Source: Mytilus galloprovincialis (lineage: Eukaryota; Mollusca; Bivalvia; Mytilida; Mytilidae). Taken from it: a DNA stretch of 64,000 bases. Numbering within the stretch: position 1 is the stretch's first letter; every line of letters starts with the position of its first letter. Positions 46,183 through 58,819 of the stretch are shown here, in pieces. The notes beneath the pieces are model-generated. The model worked only from the letters and a program-made list of their open reading frames with translations, had not been told where the DNA came from and did no database searches. The DNA is taken from assembly GCF_965363235.1 (NCBI RefSeq), contig NC_134844.1:75013497-75077496 (forward strand), given 5' to 3'. Made by a program: the position numbers and the translations under genes.

Positions 46183-49100
46183 TTAAAAATGTTGACAATA
46201 ATGGATCAGTTTTTTTTCCCAAGCTTCATCGGCTGGTATCTCATCAGTTGGAACAGTTGATTTTTCCTCAGTTGGAACAGTTGATATTTCGTCAGTTGGA
46301 ACAGTTGATATTTCGTCAGTTGGAACAGTTGATATTTCATCAGTTGGAACAGTTGATTTTTCTTCAGTTGGAACAGTTGATATTTCATCAGTTGGCTTTG
46401 CAGCATCTAAGTCTTGAATGGGTGTTGCTTCATATATTATATGATCATGATGATCTGTATCATTGGACTTGTGATGAATTTCTGCTCTAATTGTTATGTT
46501 GGCTCCAGCAGTTTTGTTTGCTTCAACCGGTGTGTTGGCTTCAAGGTCTGTGTTGTTGGTATCAGAATCATCTTGCTGGTTGAATTCTGGTTCTCGGTCA
46601 GGATCGATTGTCATCAGGTCTGTGCTTGTTTGGTCATCAAGGGGACAAGTTGATTCAAGTCTGAAATTAAAAAATCCTAATTAATAAGATAAGATATTAA
46701 AGATAATTGTATTCCAATTAAAGGGCCCATTTATTACAATGATTTTTATACAATCGCAAAAATTCTAAAAATTTTGGTCATATTGATATCACGTTGGCGT
46801 TGTTATCTGCGTCGTCAGAGTACTTTAAGTTTTCGCCCTCTAACTTTAGTTTAAGTCAATAGAAATCTATGAAACTTGAACACAAGGTTAATGACCACAA
46901 AAGGAAGGTTTGGATTGATTTTGGAAGTTTTGGTCCTAACAGTTTAGGAATTAGGGGCCAAAAAGGGCCCAAATAAGCATTTCTTGGTTTTCACACCATA
47001 ACTTTAGTTTAAGACATAACAATATATCTATTATTAACAGGCAAATATATTCCATGAATTAATATGTTCATGTTGAATATTTTATACCCCATTGTCCAGA
47101 AGTAATGGTCTAAAATATGATCTTATATGGATAATAGAAATTATGATGAGTCTGTGCTATCTAAGATGGCTGCTAGTTGAGGACTTGATTAACCATATAA
47201 GACCCTATGGACAATACATTAGAATGTCTTCTGTTAGAGAACCACTGTATCATGTGTATGGAATGAATGTTCCAAATGAGGTGATTGTACTCTGAAGCAA
47301 TCCAGCAACCAAAATGGCTGACAATGGGGAACTTAGTTTAAAAAGCACCCTGTATGCGAAATATATACACATGTCTTCATCTAGATAACCTCTTAATTAT
47401 GGAATGAAACCAAACATTACATTTATAAATGTTCCTTATGGGATGCTGATCATTATTTGCAACTTAGTTGTCGATTTACTGTTCAAGATGGCCACCAGGA
47501 TATTAAGGCCAAATAAAGAAGTATGTGTGGTTCCAGTTAGATCTGAAAAAAGTTAGGGTAGGTAGGTAGGGATTTTTTTTTATTTTATGGGTTTTTTTTT
47601 ACATTGAGTCTATGGGAGCAACATTCTGACTTTAACAGTGCTTACTGAAAAATGACAATAAAATCTTTAGGGTAGGCTATTTTTAAGCCTCTAGTTTGTA
47701 ATAGGGGATAATGAACCTTCAATAATGTTAAAAAGTGCCACTTATAGTGTTGAGCTTTTTTTATGATGCATTTTATTTTAGTCCGTCATTGATTTTGATT
47801 TAAGGATGCCCTACCTTTTTGTCTTATTAAGCATCTGACGCACTGTTTGTCCCTGTGTTTCAGCTCTTTGCCTGTAATTAAAAAAGTAAAATATAAAACA
47901 AATCGCAATCGAAACAGATTAAGACAAATTTATCATAAATCAAATTAATATAATTAGGACCAATCATGGTCTTTTGATTTGAGGTATTAGTTTATAACCA
48001 TGATAACCTTGAAATATATCTCAAGGTGACCTTTTGACAATTGAAATGACACTTTAAACTTATTTTCTTCCTTCATACATTGTCATATTTGAATACATGT
48101 TTTTGGTGATAAGACCTTCCAGAACAATTTTTAAACGCCCGTCAAAATTTTGAGGAGATGTACATGTATTTTGTAATAAAAATGTCAGGTGTCAGTCAAG
48201 AACGACTTATCCAAATTTCATGAAACTTATTATAGTTGTTTATTATGAGGGTCAAATGATCTGTATACTTTTTGGTGAAAACAAGATTAAAACTTTTTTT
48301 GAGTTACGGCACTTTGTTACTAAAACAGGTGTGTGTTTTTCACATGTCATACTGTAGATCTAAAACGATTTAGATTATTGCTTAAAACTTTACACACTTC
48401 TAAGTTATAATTTAATCTTAAGATCGATATACTTTTTTGTGATGATTCAAAATTTTATTTTTCAGTTATTTAGTATTTTGTAAAAAAGGGGAAGTTTTTT
48501 TTACATGTCATGCCATATCTCAAAAATAAAAATTAGGATTAGTGCATAAAACTTTACACACTTCTTTGTTATATTAATCTAAGGATCTGTATATTTTTGG
48601 TTTTGATTCAAAATTCAATTTGAGAATGTGCTATTATCTTGTAAACCGTCTAGATCCCCACCCCTAAACCATATATATTCTTGTATCAGGGTTTGCAAAA
48701 ACCCTGGTTTTATGAGTATTGCCCAGCCCAGTGGGAAATACTGGGAAAACCCGGGTTTTACTGGGTTTTAGTGGGTAATAATGGGCAATACTGGGTAATA
48801 TAAAATACTTGTCTGAATTTTAAAGAAGATTCAGTGATACACAAATTTAATATATTTAATAAGATATTTATACCCTATTTTGTTTGTCTAGCATTTGTCT
48901 AGATTGTCAAACTGTAAATATAAAGCAAAACAATTTTTTCTTTCAAATAGATATAACTCCTAATTTAAGAATTAACAATTACTTTGTAAGAAAAATTACA
49001 ATTAAATAATGTCACTAATTAATTAGTAATTATTCAGATTAGAACACAGATTTGTTTATGTAACAATAATCAGCCCTTAAAATTCTATAAGTTTTATTGG

Positions 49101-50035
49101 CATGACCCCTTAGGGTGTTTATTTAGCAATATGAATGTATAACAAATAAAATTAACAAGTCACTTTAACACTGCAATAAAATGCATGTTTCAAAGTTTGG
49201 ATTATTAAAATAATGTTTGGTAATTAAAAAGGTATCTTTAAATGTACAAATCTTCTGTTCTGCCTACATATAGAATTAATAGAGAAGAGAATGAAATTGA
49301 GAATGATATATTTCTAGAAATGACTGTCAATGGTTATCTGTATAAAAAGTATATATTTAGCTGTTATACTATGAAACTGTACCAAGTCTTTACTTTTTAG
49401 TGTTAAAATAAGCTTAGAAAATCATATTGCCCAGTATTGCCCACTATTACCTATTTCTGGGAGTATTGCCCAGCCACGGGAAAACCCGGGTTTTCCCACC
49501 GGGGAATTCCCGGGCGGGTAATACTTTGCCAACCCTGTCTTGTATGGGACAATAAAACAAATTAAATGATAAAAAAGGGAAGTCCTTGGGGGTCACCTCA
49601 CCCTATTCAATTTAATAATGTGCTTTTATCTTGTAATCAGACGAGATCCCCACCCCTAACCAAGAAATATTGGGTAATAAAACAAATGAAATGAAATAAA
49701 AGGGAAGCCCCTTGGGGTCATACCCATCCCCTCTTGGTTAAAAAGTTGTAAACAGTCCCCACCCTTAAACCATATATATTCTTGCATGGAACAATAAAAC
49801 ACATCAAATGATGAGAGTCCATTGACTGTCATTAAACCAAAACTATTCATGAAAAAAATAAAATTACGTACTTGAGGTTACCATAGTATTGTCTGTTGAC
49901 TTTTGACCTTCTAATAGCACGGTTTAACTTTTTGTTGGTTTTTGGTGATGAGCGTATCTCTGGAAACATCTCTCTAACAATTCCAATAGTCTTGTGTCTA
50001 TTGTCGGACACTTCATCTAGGGTTCTTATGGCTCT
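46183..50035 (-). CDS. unrecognised gene, last three exons
   Basis: Exons on the - strand: 50035-49872, 47871-47815 and 46660-46183. Acceptors are 'ttacacttgcag', 'tttttaattacag' and 'tttttaatttcag'; donors 'gtacgt' and 'gtaggg'; phases join cleanly. The visible 232 residues begin 'RAIRTLDEVSDNRHKTIGIV', then a basic stretch 'KLNRAIRRSKVNRQ' likely to bind nucleic acid or form a helix, a Gln/Arg-rich middle, an acidic Asp/Asn-rich part ('EFNQQDDSDTNN') and, near the end, seven eight-residue units of the type 'TDEISTVP' or 'TEEKSTVP' before 'AWEKKLIHYCQHF'. I do not recognise the family. The first exon may be 59355-59125. The repeats suggest a disordered, phosphorylatable tail; that is inference. 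Other frames over the repeat are shadows. Confidence 0.6.
46213..46397. repeat. 24-bp coding minisatellite
   Basis: Seven copies of a 24-bp unit (+ strand 'gttggaacagttgatatttc' with 'gtca'), lying in the last exon of the - strand gene and coding 'TDEISTVP' repeats. The length multiple of three keeps the frame open, and substitutions between units alternate DEI/EEK, so the array could vary in copy number without breaking the gene. Confidence 0.9.
46738..46985 (+). repeat. dispersed repeat ('ttatacaatcgcaaaaat' family)
   Basis: 'ttatacaatcgcaaaaattc', 'gatatcacgttggcgttg', 'acacaaggttaatgaccaca' and 'gatttt ggaagttttggt' blocks. Same order as at 58205-58500, and its inner part as at 1-100. 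Intron of the - strand gene. Confidence 0.75.
48190..48660 (+). repeat. imperfect tandem duplication, about 170 bp
   Basis: Blocks 'aaaactttacacacttct', 'taatct(t)aagatc' and 'tgattcaaaatt' recur near 48390-48450 and 48548-48615, with 'tttacatgtcatgcc' and 'ttcacatgtcatact' ahead of each. Intronic, no coding. Confidence 0.6.
48679..49545. mobile_element. hAT-like non-autonomous element with 8-bp target duplication
   Basis: 'tcttgtat' flanks both sides (48679-48686 and 49538-49545). The left end 'cagggtttgcaaa' and the complement of the right end 'tttgccaaccctg' are inverted repeats of the hAT type ('cagggttggcaaa'). Subterminal 'actgggaaaacccggg' and 'attgcccag' motifs repeat in both arms. 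The body 48687-49537 is AT-rich and non-coding. Inserted in the intron between exons at 49872 and 47871 of the - strand gene. Confidence 0.85.
49550..49800 (+). repeat. imperfect tandem around 'gatccccacccctaa'
   Basis: 'gatccccacccctaaacc', 'atattcttgtatgggacaat' and 'aaagggaag(t)cc' recur at 48652-48686, 49570-49690 and 49755-49800. The hAT-like element inserted into one of these units. Intronic. Confidence 0.6.
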
Positions 50036-50794
50036 CTGCAAGTGTAAAATGATTTTAATTTAATTTAAACTAAAAACAAATTGGAGAAAAAATGAATGAC
50101 TACTAAACAAATGGCGGTTTTTTTTTATACCCCAGGAATAGTGCAGTAGGATTACTTTTTTCAGAGATATGATTTTTGGACTAAAAATAGTCACTTAAAT
50201 GATAAATTTTCAACACTTTTGGTCTTCTTTCTTGAGGATGTTGATTTGATATAATTTGTCAAAAAGTATACACTGTGACAAGTTATAAATCAAGTTCGGA
50301 TTTTGTTCCAATAAAATTAATTTGTAACAGGTACCAGGGATCTCCATGGATGAAAATTGAACCATGGAGGAACTTTCATCATCATAAACTGTATCATACG
50401 CCGTACAGTGTAGCACGATGTAATGTATTTCATCCCTCCACATAAGTATGGGTGAACATGCTAATTTATTTTATTTGAATTATATTTATTTGAATTTTCA
50501 TTATAAATACTATATAGAAGTATATATTTTCAATGATTGCCGTTTTTATTAACCCTTCAAAGGCCAAGCCCTCATGCCCCTACCTTTCCCTAAGTCGAGA
50601 ATAACCAATAGCTGTCACGAAGGTCCCAATGCATTTTTCTTGCTATTTTTTGGTAATTGTTATGGGGGTTAAAAATTATGTGGAGCTTATTTTTCACGGA
50701 CACTGTCAAATTCAGTAGTCATGAACCCATTACCAGTATGGCTGGTTTGCAGTAGTGCGGATGTATCAATTTGATTATAAAATACGAAATGTTT

Positions 50795-51080
50795 GCACCT
50801 GTCCTAAGTCAGGAATCTGATGTACAGTAGTTGTCGTTTGTTTATGTAATATATACGTGTTTCTCGTTTCTCGTTTTGTTTATATAGATTAGACCGTTGG
50901 TTTTCCTGTTTGAATGGTTTTACACTAGTAATTTTGGGGCCCTTTATAGCTTGTTGTTCGGTGTGAGCCAAGGCTCCGTGTTGAAGGCCGTACTTTAATC
51001 TATAATGGTTTACTTTTTAAATTGTCATTTGGATGGAGAGTTGTCTCATTGGCACTCACACCACATCTTCCTATATCTAT
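50795..51080 (-). repeat. mussel SINE-like repeat (GATGTGG family), long copy
   Basis: Minus-strand copy from 'cctgtcctaagtcaggaatc' to 'ggagagttgtctcattggca' and 'ctcacaccacatcttcc'. It lies about 700 bp ahead of the first called transposase exon. A 62-residue frame on the + strand starts in it and is not a gene. Confidence 0.85.
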
Positions 51081-51753
51081 ATATTATTGTTACAATACAG
51101 CAGTACTCAAGTTATTTCTGATGAAATAACAATTACTGTTCTACGCCTTATTTTGTACTTCTTAAAAAAGGGGGATGCTGATTGCGCAAGTCAAAATAAA
51201 AGCATGTGTTCATCTTGTTAAAACTTTGTAACTGGATTATCAATTTATTTATTTGATCTCTGAATTTTCATAAGCATTTGCGGAAACTTAGTTAGATAAT
51301 TCGACAAATAAATCGTTTATCTTCAGATAATATTCTCCTGTCTGTTTTGTTGATCTATCTGTACAAGCTCAGGTACAAGTGATTAGCGATCTTAATCTGG
51401 TTATCCCTAATGGATTATACTATAAAAACAGCCTGAGGGTTATGCAATAACATGCATTTGATTAAAATTGCTAATAAAATGGTGTCAGGCTATTAAAACT
51501 TTCCAGTTTTGAACCATGGCAGAAGACAATTGAACGATGGCACAAGTCATTTGACGATTGCGCAAGACATTTGAACGTTGGCGGGGCGCTATCATTAAAC
51601 AGGCCATGGAGATCCCTGAGGTACATGTAGTGATTTGCAATACTCACAGAAATCAGAATGCTAAATGTTTATATATTAATTTTTCGTTATAATGATCTGA
51701 GTTAATATCAATCACACAATTCCAAATTCACTAAAATCTGTCTTTTCTTTCAG

Positions 51754-54700
51754 AACTTGGGAAAAGTAAAAGGACTCAAAGAAGACAACAACAGAATTAT
51801 TTTAAAACCATCAGTAATTCAATCAAGGAATCTTCATATCTGAAGCCAAACTTTTTACCGATAGAGAATAATGATGATTCACTTGGCGAAAAACTTCAAG
51901 AACCACTATATCCAGGTTGTCGTACAACACTACTTGACTCCTTGTTTAGACACTTCATAAATTTCAGCGCTAACAATGGAATGTCTAAAACAGCACTGAG
52001 CATGTGCCTAAAAAATGAGAAGACAGTATTACCAACTCCCAACTGCCTCCCTGAATCTTATAAGGAAGCATATCAAATGATAAAACCGATGATTATAGAA
52101 ACAAAAAGATATGATGCATGTGTCAATGACTGCTTACTTTTCTGCAAAACAAGTGACAATGACCACTCATTAGACAGAGAATGTACAAAATGTGGAGAGC
52201 CAAGATACAAAGCAGAGTCCTTAAGTGCACGAAAAACTTTTACGTATATGCCTATTGGACCAAGACTTTCAAGGATTTTTGGAAGTGACAATATATGTAA
52301 GATTCTTTATTCCAGACAAGATCTTTGCAATGGAAAGTTAACTGACATAACTGATGGAAAGATATATAAATCTTGGTATGAAGATGGAGGAGTCTTTCAG
52401 GACATGGAGGAAAGCTGTACAGTTCCATTGGCACTTTTTTGTGATGGGCTTAATCCTCACAAAAGTATGGCAACTCAGAAGTCGATGTGGCCATTAATCC
52501 TCACCTGGCTCAATTTGCCTGTAAATGTCCGAAATATTTTAGGACCAATGATGTTGGTTGGCATTGTTCCAGGTACAAAGACAGAAGAGCCAAAAAACCT
52601 CGATCCATATTTGGACCTTTTAGTAGATGAATTGCTAGAACTGACAGAGTGCACAATGTTTAATGCCTACAGAGGAGCCCCTACATCAGTCCGAATAGCA
52701 CTCCTGCATTACATGTGTGACATTCCCGCATTCAGCAAGATTTTACATGTTTCAAGCCAGGCTGCACTCCGTGGATGTCCTTATTGTAAGGAAGAAGGAT
52801 TCTATTGTAAGTCTTTACACAAAGTGGTTCATATCAACAATAGAGCTTTTTTACCAGAAAATCATCCATTGAGAAAAGAAAAGAATGGTTTTGCTATCAA
52901 AGGTGAGGACAGAGCAAGTAAACCAGAGTCTTATACAAAAGAAGAAGAATTAGAAATCAGAAACAGCTATGATCAACTTCCAAATCAAAACAGAAAATCT
53001 CTTTTACAGAAAAAAACAGGACTGAAAGGAAAATATAGCTTCATGAGACTGCCTTACCATAATCGTCAAGAACAAATGCAACCTGACGGTATGCACACCA
53101 TTGCAGATGTAATTGGCAATCTCTTTGGCCTCATAACAGGAAAAGATGATGGGAAAAAGGTACGGAGTGGAGAAGAAGAGTTTCAACGATTTAAGGATTC
53201 ATGGAACAGCAGAACCATCATCAATGACGAGGAAACAGTTGTAGGAAGCAACAAAAGAAAATCAAATACAGAAGACGGGAGAAAAGCTAAAAAAGCAAGA
53301 GTAGAATCAATGACAGCAGAAAATGAACTACCCCCAGCTCCATGGAGACTTGATAGATCAAGTGTTAAAATTGCTGATCAAAGAGCCATGTCATTGGTGT
53401 ATCCAACAGGATATGACTACCACCCAGACCAGCATTTTTCAAAGCCATGGACACTGAGGACTATGCATGGAAAACATCAGGTATACATTTTGACTTTTGA
53501 TTTTGTTGTTCTTGTTAGGAGAATGATAACATGTATATGATGTGGGTCTTTGACTGGCACACATGTTGTTTATGCCCCAATTATGAACAGTGTGTTTTTC
53601 ATTCTGTTCCTCCTTTTGTTTGTCCTGCTTCAGGTTTCATTGACCTATAGTTGTTAATTTCTGTGTCATTTGGCATGTTTGGTCTCTTGTTGAGAGTTGT
53701 TTCACTGCATCGGCAATCATACCACATCTTCTAAGTTACAGGTCAAGTTTAATATTGGTTTAGTCTAGTGATTTTGTATAGAGCTATGATCCTTGATGTA
53801 TTATGTTTACACCTTGACAAGTTATAGATTAAGTTAAAATTTTGTTCAAATACAATGTACAATGAACAGGTAGGGGGCTATGTCTAACAGAATGTTTGTT
53901 TGTAATGGTCTTCATTGCAAATTTAAAAAAATGAGACAATTATAATTTGTTGTTGGATGTTCAATTTTAATGCTGTAATACTGTAGTACGATTTGTGAAT
54001 TTTCTTGTCAATTTGATAATTACAGTACATTCTTCCAATTTTATATAAAAAAAGTTTTTTCTGTACCCACATGTACAATGTATTCATGCATGCACAACAC
54101 AAAACAATAGATTCACTGAAGTATTTGACCATTTATTTGACATTTTCAGTTTGTAACCAGTGGAGCTGCACTTTGGTGTCTACGAGGACTATTGCCCAGT
54201 AAACAAGAGACAACATTAGGGAAGCTTTTTAATGTGATTGAGTTGCTGACCAGTGAATCTTATCATGAAAACGAATTGGAATTCATTATTGAATCTACAA
54301 GTGAAGCTGTTTCATTGGTGGAAAGAGATTTCCCTATTGCATTACAGGTATGAGACAAACTTAATTAGTATGTGCATTTCGTTTTATCAGTACACAAAAA
54401 GATAATTGTCAAAATTGCTTATGTTAGCTTACAGTGAGGGGGTACTACTTGTACATGTTATTTTTAATGACTTGGGGAAGTAATATTAATATTCTTATAT
54501 AAGTAAATTTGTAGGATACTTATACAGGTGAATTTTATTTACTTGTACTCCTGTAGGTAAAACAATATTGGCTGAGTTATGTCCCTTAGACATTCAGATT
54601 TTTTTACTTGTAGAAGTAAAAAAAATCATCCTAGCTTCTTTTATTGAATTCTAATGATTTCTTTGCTCTAATAGAATTTTGCAGATGTCTTTACTGATCA

Positions 54701-56537
54701 TTTAAGTGTAATTTCATGGAAAATCCAATACATGATTAAGATCTTTGCACAATCAGTTTATTTGTTGAATTAATGAGACGAAACATTGGACTCTAATACA
54801 AAAATTGAGAAAACTTGGGGAAGAATTATTAAAGGCATGAATTTACTTTTTAAAACTTAAACACTTTTGTGGGATTGTAAGAAAAAAGTTACTTCTACAA
54901 GTATTTTTTTGAGAAAATTGTATTTGCAGTGTTTTGTGGTTTACTGAAGTGTATGTCATATTAATTTTAACCATTACTGATACATTGTTATTTATTTATG
55001 TTATAGACTATTACAACACATCTACTTCATCATATACCAGAAGGATTTGCAAATTTTGGTCCTCTTTATGGGAGGTGGCTGTTTCCATTTGAAAGAGTAA
55101 ACAGTTGGATAACCCGTCAAGCTTTAAATAAAAATAAGATTGAAGCCACAATCATGGAGACTTATGCTGTAAGTATATGCCATATAAGGCAACTTTATCA
55201 TATATATATATATAGTTATATTTCAGTCTCAACACCAGATCTTTACTCAAGTCCACCATGAAAAATTTTGTCACAAGATTTTCATGTCAATTTCTGTTTT
55301 AATGATGTCTACTTAAGAAGCTATTTAAAATACTATTATAAATTACAACGTATATGAATCAAGGAATTAATAGAAAACATGAAACATGTAGGGTCTTTGT
55401 GGTTGCTTTCAAGATATTAATTGTTTAGCAATTTGGTGGGAAGTGAATACCTCTAGATTTTTATGCATTTAACAATGGATGAATAGCATCAGTTTTCCTT
55501 CAGAAACTTTAAAATTAAAGGATTTTTATTTAAATAAGGCATCTTAATCAATATATGTTTTAATAAGATATAAAAGGAAAAGAAAGGGTTTTGGTAACAG
55601 AATGTGTCAATCGCACTCACTACATCAGAAAAACCAGAGGATTCAGAATAACAGGCAAACATTCAAAAGCAAGGAACATTCTTAGACTTGATTTTATTTC
55701 ATGGTTAATATTATTAACATGATTAAAGAATTGTGTTTTGATTACAAAATAGTCAGCAAGTTTGGTTTTTACTGTTTTCACTTTGGTTTATAATAAAGCA
55801 GGATCTGGAAAGCAATTATATAAATTCATAATCTTATTTTATATTTTATATCTCAAATCCAGTGTTTCTGTTCAGTTCTTGCATGTAAATCGCAAAATGG
55901 AATATCCATTTTTTAAATTGTTTCTCATGGTCATTTCTTTATTTTTTAGATTTACGATTGGTGTGTCTACATGATAATGTCTGGAAAGGTCAAACAAGAT
56001 GGTATTGACATTGGCAAACTAGAGAGACTGCTTTTAGAAGATGAAAAAGATGACAGTTGTAGTACAAATGAGAAAACGTTCTCTATTGATGATAACATTT
56101 TGAGAGAAATGTCCAATGTTTATGACTTTTGTTTGGTAGCAAGAATGAGTAAGGAAGGCAAAGAACTTGCTTCATGCACAAGGTCCTATGGAAACACTAC
56201 ATATGGAAACACTGGCAGGAAAATTAATTTTTCACCTTTTTCCAATAACAGATCTTCAAATTCATATGTGTATACTGTAGATGAAAATTCAACAGATTCT
56301 TTAGTTGACAGTATAATATTTGGTTCAATTTGTAAGATTTTTGAGCACGTTTGGAAAGGACAAACATACACCTGGGTTTTGCTTGATATATTTGATGATG
56401 TAAGATATGAAGATGGATTCTGGAGTGTGTTAGAGCATAAAACCTCACAGAAACCTGTTATGTTGAAAGATGTCAGTGCTCCACAGATTGTTGGGAGAGA
56501 AAATGATAGACTTCATTATGTCCGTACATGTATCTAA
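51754..56537 (+). CDS. EnSpm/CACTA-type transposase (tnp2 family, DUF4218-like C-terminal part)
   Basis: Four exons with canonical sites: about 51754-53480, 54150-54347, 55007-55168 and 55950-56537; about 890 residues without a stop, plus a possible missing 5' exon because the first exon opens after an acceptor ('tctttcag'). Features in order: 'YDACVNDCLLF' and 'ECTKCGEPRYK' (zinc-binding pair as in tnp2 proteins), 'LFCDGLNPHKSMATQKSMWP' (near residue 230, the family signature with a likely catalytic Asp), 'DPYLDLLVDELLEL', 'LLHYMCDIPAFSKIL' and 'GCPYC', 'QPDGMHTIADVIGNL', a Lys-rich nuclear signal-like 'RKAKKARVE', and then 'FGPLYGRWLFPFERVNSWI', the DUF4218 hallmark. The C-terminal part is less recognisable. 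It would cut or bind transposon DNA in the nucleus. AATAAA at 56655-56660. No breaks are seen, so it is either a recent element or a host-retained gene; no terminal repeats were found to decide. Confidence 0.9.
53635..53745 (-). repeat. SINE-like repeat (GATGTGG family) in intron 1 of transposase gene
   Basis: Minus-strand copy: 'ttgttgagagttgtttcact' then 'atcataccacatcttct'. A post-insertion repeat within a transposase intron means this gene copy has been here, or in a source copy, long enough to acquire it. Confidence 0.75.
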
Positions 56538-56654
56538 CTTGTAATTGATCAGTTTTCTTATTTGACAAAGTATATGTATATAGACAATGTTTTAAATTTC
56601 TCCAAAACTGCTGTTTAAATTTAACTTTTTTGATACCAATGTGTATGAATGTTA

Positions 56655-56660
56655 AATAAA
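56655..56660 (+). promoter_or_regulatory. candidate polyadenylation signal of transposase gene
   Basis: AATAAA 118 bases after the stop codon of the transposase gene, in 'gttaaataaaagctcc'. Position fits a short 3' untranslated region. Confidence 0.5.
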
Positions 56661-56699
56661 AGCTCCTTTTCTTATAAGATACCATAAGAATATTTATTT

Positions 56700-58055
56700 C
56701 AGACTGCAAAGTCAATATTTTTACATGAAACAGAATATTCTGTTCATATTTACACATATATAACTGTCTGAATACTGTATATTCAGAAATTATTGCGTGC
56801 ATTTATTACTGATATTTTATCATTTAAGAATAAAATGCTATATTCAGAAATTTCCTATTGATTTAAAGAAAAATTTCAAAATGGGAGTTTTAATTATTGG
56901 AATGACTTTTAGCAAAAATAAAATAATTTCATAATATACAGTCCTGACAGTATTCATGATATGTTTATATATGAGTAGTTCTTTATTTATTATATATTGG
57001 AATGTAAGGTTAATTAAATAATTAAATCTTAAACTATTAAAGCTATTTAGAAAGATAGGGTTTTCGAGTATTTATCTTCAAAATAATTTAGACCATGTGT
57101 ATTCTTTCTTACATGTACAAATGATACATGCTTGGTCAGAGAGTTTGACTGTTTCTATACAGATTTTGTGTACATAGATTTTTTTTTTAATTCTTTGTAT
57201 TAAAGAATTTTAACTATTTGTCAGTACAAACTGTACATACAATATAATATACCTAAATAAATCTATTTTATCTTGAGAGTCACACATCCTTTGAACCTGT
57301 ACATAATTATAAATAAATTCAAGTGATCTCTTAAGATTGAAATTAATGCCAAGCCAAACAAATTTAAAGGATATATATTAAAGTATAAAAGTTGGCTTAT
57401 CAGGCTGACTTGTACTTACTTGTATTTTAAGTGAATACTGTTGTAACAGTGTGTATTAAAAAACGTTTTCAAACTCTAGCTCATGTATTTTATACTTATC
57501 AACAAAATCACACACTTATAATTTTATATAAAGTTAGTTTTTTTCTGAATTGAAATAAAGATGATAAAAATTTATAGATAGGTTACTAGTTCACATTTTT
57601 GACACAATAAATTTTGAAGTTTAACTTATTTGTAAGGGAGAACATGTTTTTTGTTATTGAAAGTTTATAAAAGTGTATCATATGATCATTGATAATTATT
57701 ATTTCTTAATTTGCAAGGGTAGTTTTACATGTGATAGCTTATATATTTGATCTTGCTGTATTGACTGACTTTCAGATGTGTAATTTGTTACATTGTGTTC
57801 ATATAGTATGAATAAAAATATTCTTGTACACAAATATGTCCTTCTTCCATATAGCTGAAACGTTTTTAAACAAGTAAGAAGTTATATTGGCATCAGTTAC
57901 AGGTCAATAATGTTTTCAGTCACTCTTAAGCATACCTGCACACTTATTGAGCGTTAAATTGTTTGTTTTTTTCAAAACCACATGAATAAATATACTCTGG
58001 ACATGTATAAAAATGACAGAACAAGCCTAACATATGTTTTTATATGAAAGAAAAC
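56700..58055. other. AT-rich stretch without recognised gene
   Basis: No coding frame supported; several AATAAA-like and 'tacatgta' motifs only. If the transposase gene is still in its transposon, the 3' terminal repeat might lie here, but I could not find a partner sequence upstream. Confidence 0.4.
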
Positions 58056-58059
58056 AGTT

Positions 58060-58530
58060 AAGGTGGTACCTAACCCAACAGGGAGATAACTCTGTAAAAT
58101 TTGAGTTATGTTGGGTTGTTAAGGGAAAAATTAGTGTTTGTCAAACTGCTATATATATATAACCAGTGTATTTTTTCTGAAAAAACGGTTGCTTCAAATT
58201 CTTTGTATTTTTATACAACCGCAAAAATTGAAAAAAAATTTGTCAATTATTGGTATCACGTTGGCTTCGTCGTCGTCTGAAGACATTTGGTTTTCGCACT
58301 ATAACTTTAGTATAAGTAAATAAGTATCTTTGAAATCTGAACACAAGGTTTATGACCACAAAAGGAAGGTTGGGATTGATTTTGGAAGTTTTGGTACCAA
58401 CAGTTAAGAAATTAGGGTCCAAAAGGGCCTAATTAAGCATTATTCTTGGTTTTCGCACAATAACTTTAGTATAAGTAAATAGAAATCAATGAAATTTAAA
58501 CACAAGGAGGACTTTCAAATAACCATCTTC
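58060..58530 (+). repeat. TTAAGGTGGTACC fragment joined to 'ttatacaaccgcaaaaa' repeat
   Basis: 58062-58200 matches the left end of the element at 16211 ('ttaaggtggtacctaaccc', 'gggagataactctgtaaaat'). At about 58207 it runs directly into the dispersed repeat that is also at 46738-46985 ('ttatacaaccgcaaaaattg', 'tggttttcgcactataactt'). Confidence 0.7.
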
Positions 58531-58819
58531 AACAAGTTAACTCATACAAATAAGGCAACATCTTTAATTTTTTCACAAGATTCATTACCATGATGCATCA
58601 TGAATATGCATGAAAACATTTCCACTATGTAAAGCAAACAACTAATAAGTCAATACGAGATTCACAATCAAATATGGAACAAATACACATATTTAATATG
58701 CACGCAATTAAAAACAAATATCACATGGTAAAACAGGATGTAAAACAATGAATGAGAGTTGTCTCATTGGCATGCATTCCACATTCCTCTAAATACCAGT
58801 AATTTCAGATATTTCCTAT

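Noticed and set aside
46206-46490. Leu/Gln/Phe-rich frames over the 24-bp repeat
   Set aside because: Other frames of the coding minisatellite of the - strand gene.
50210-50443. Upstream exon of the - strand gene at 50.2-50.4 kb
   Set aside because: No acceptor/donor pair in the needed phase and no coding-like composition.
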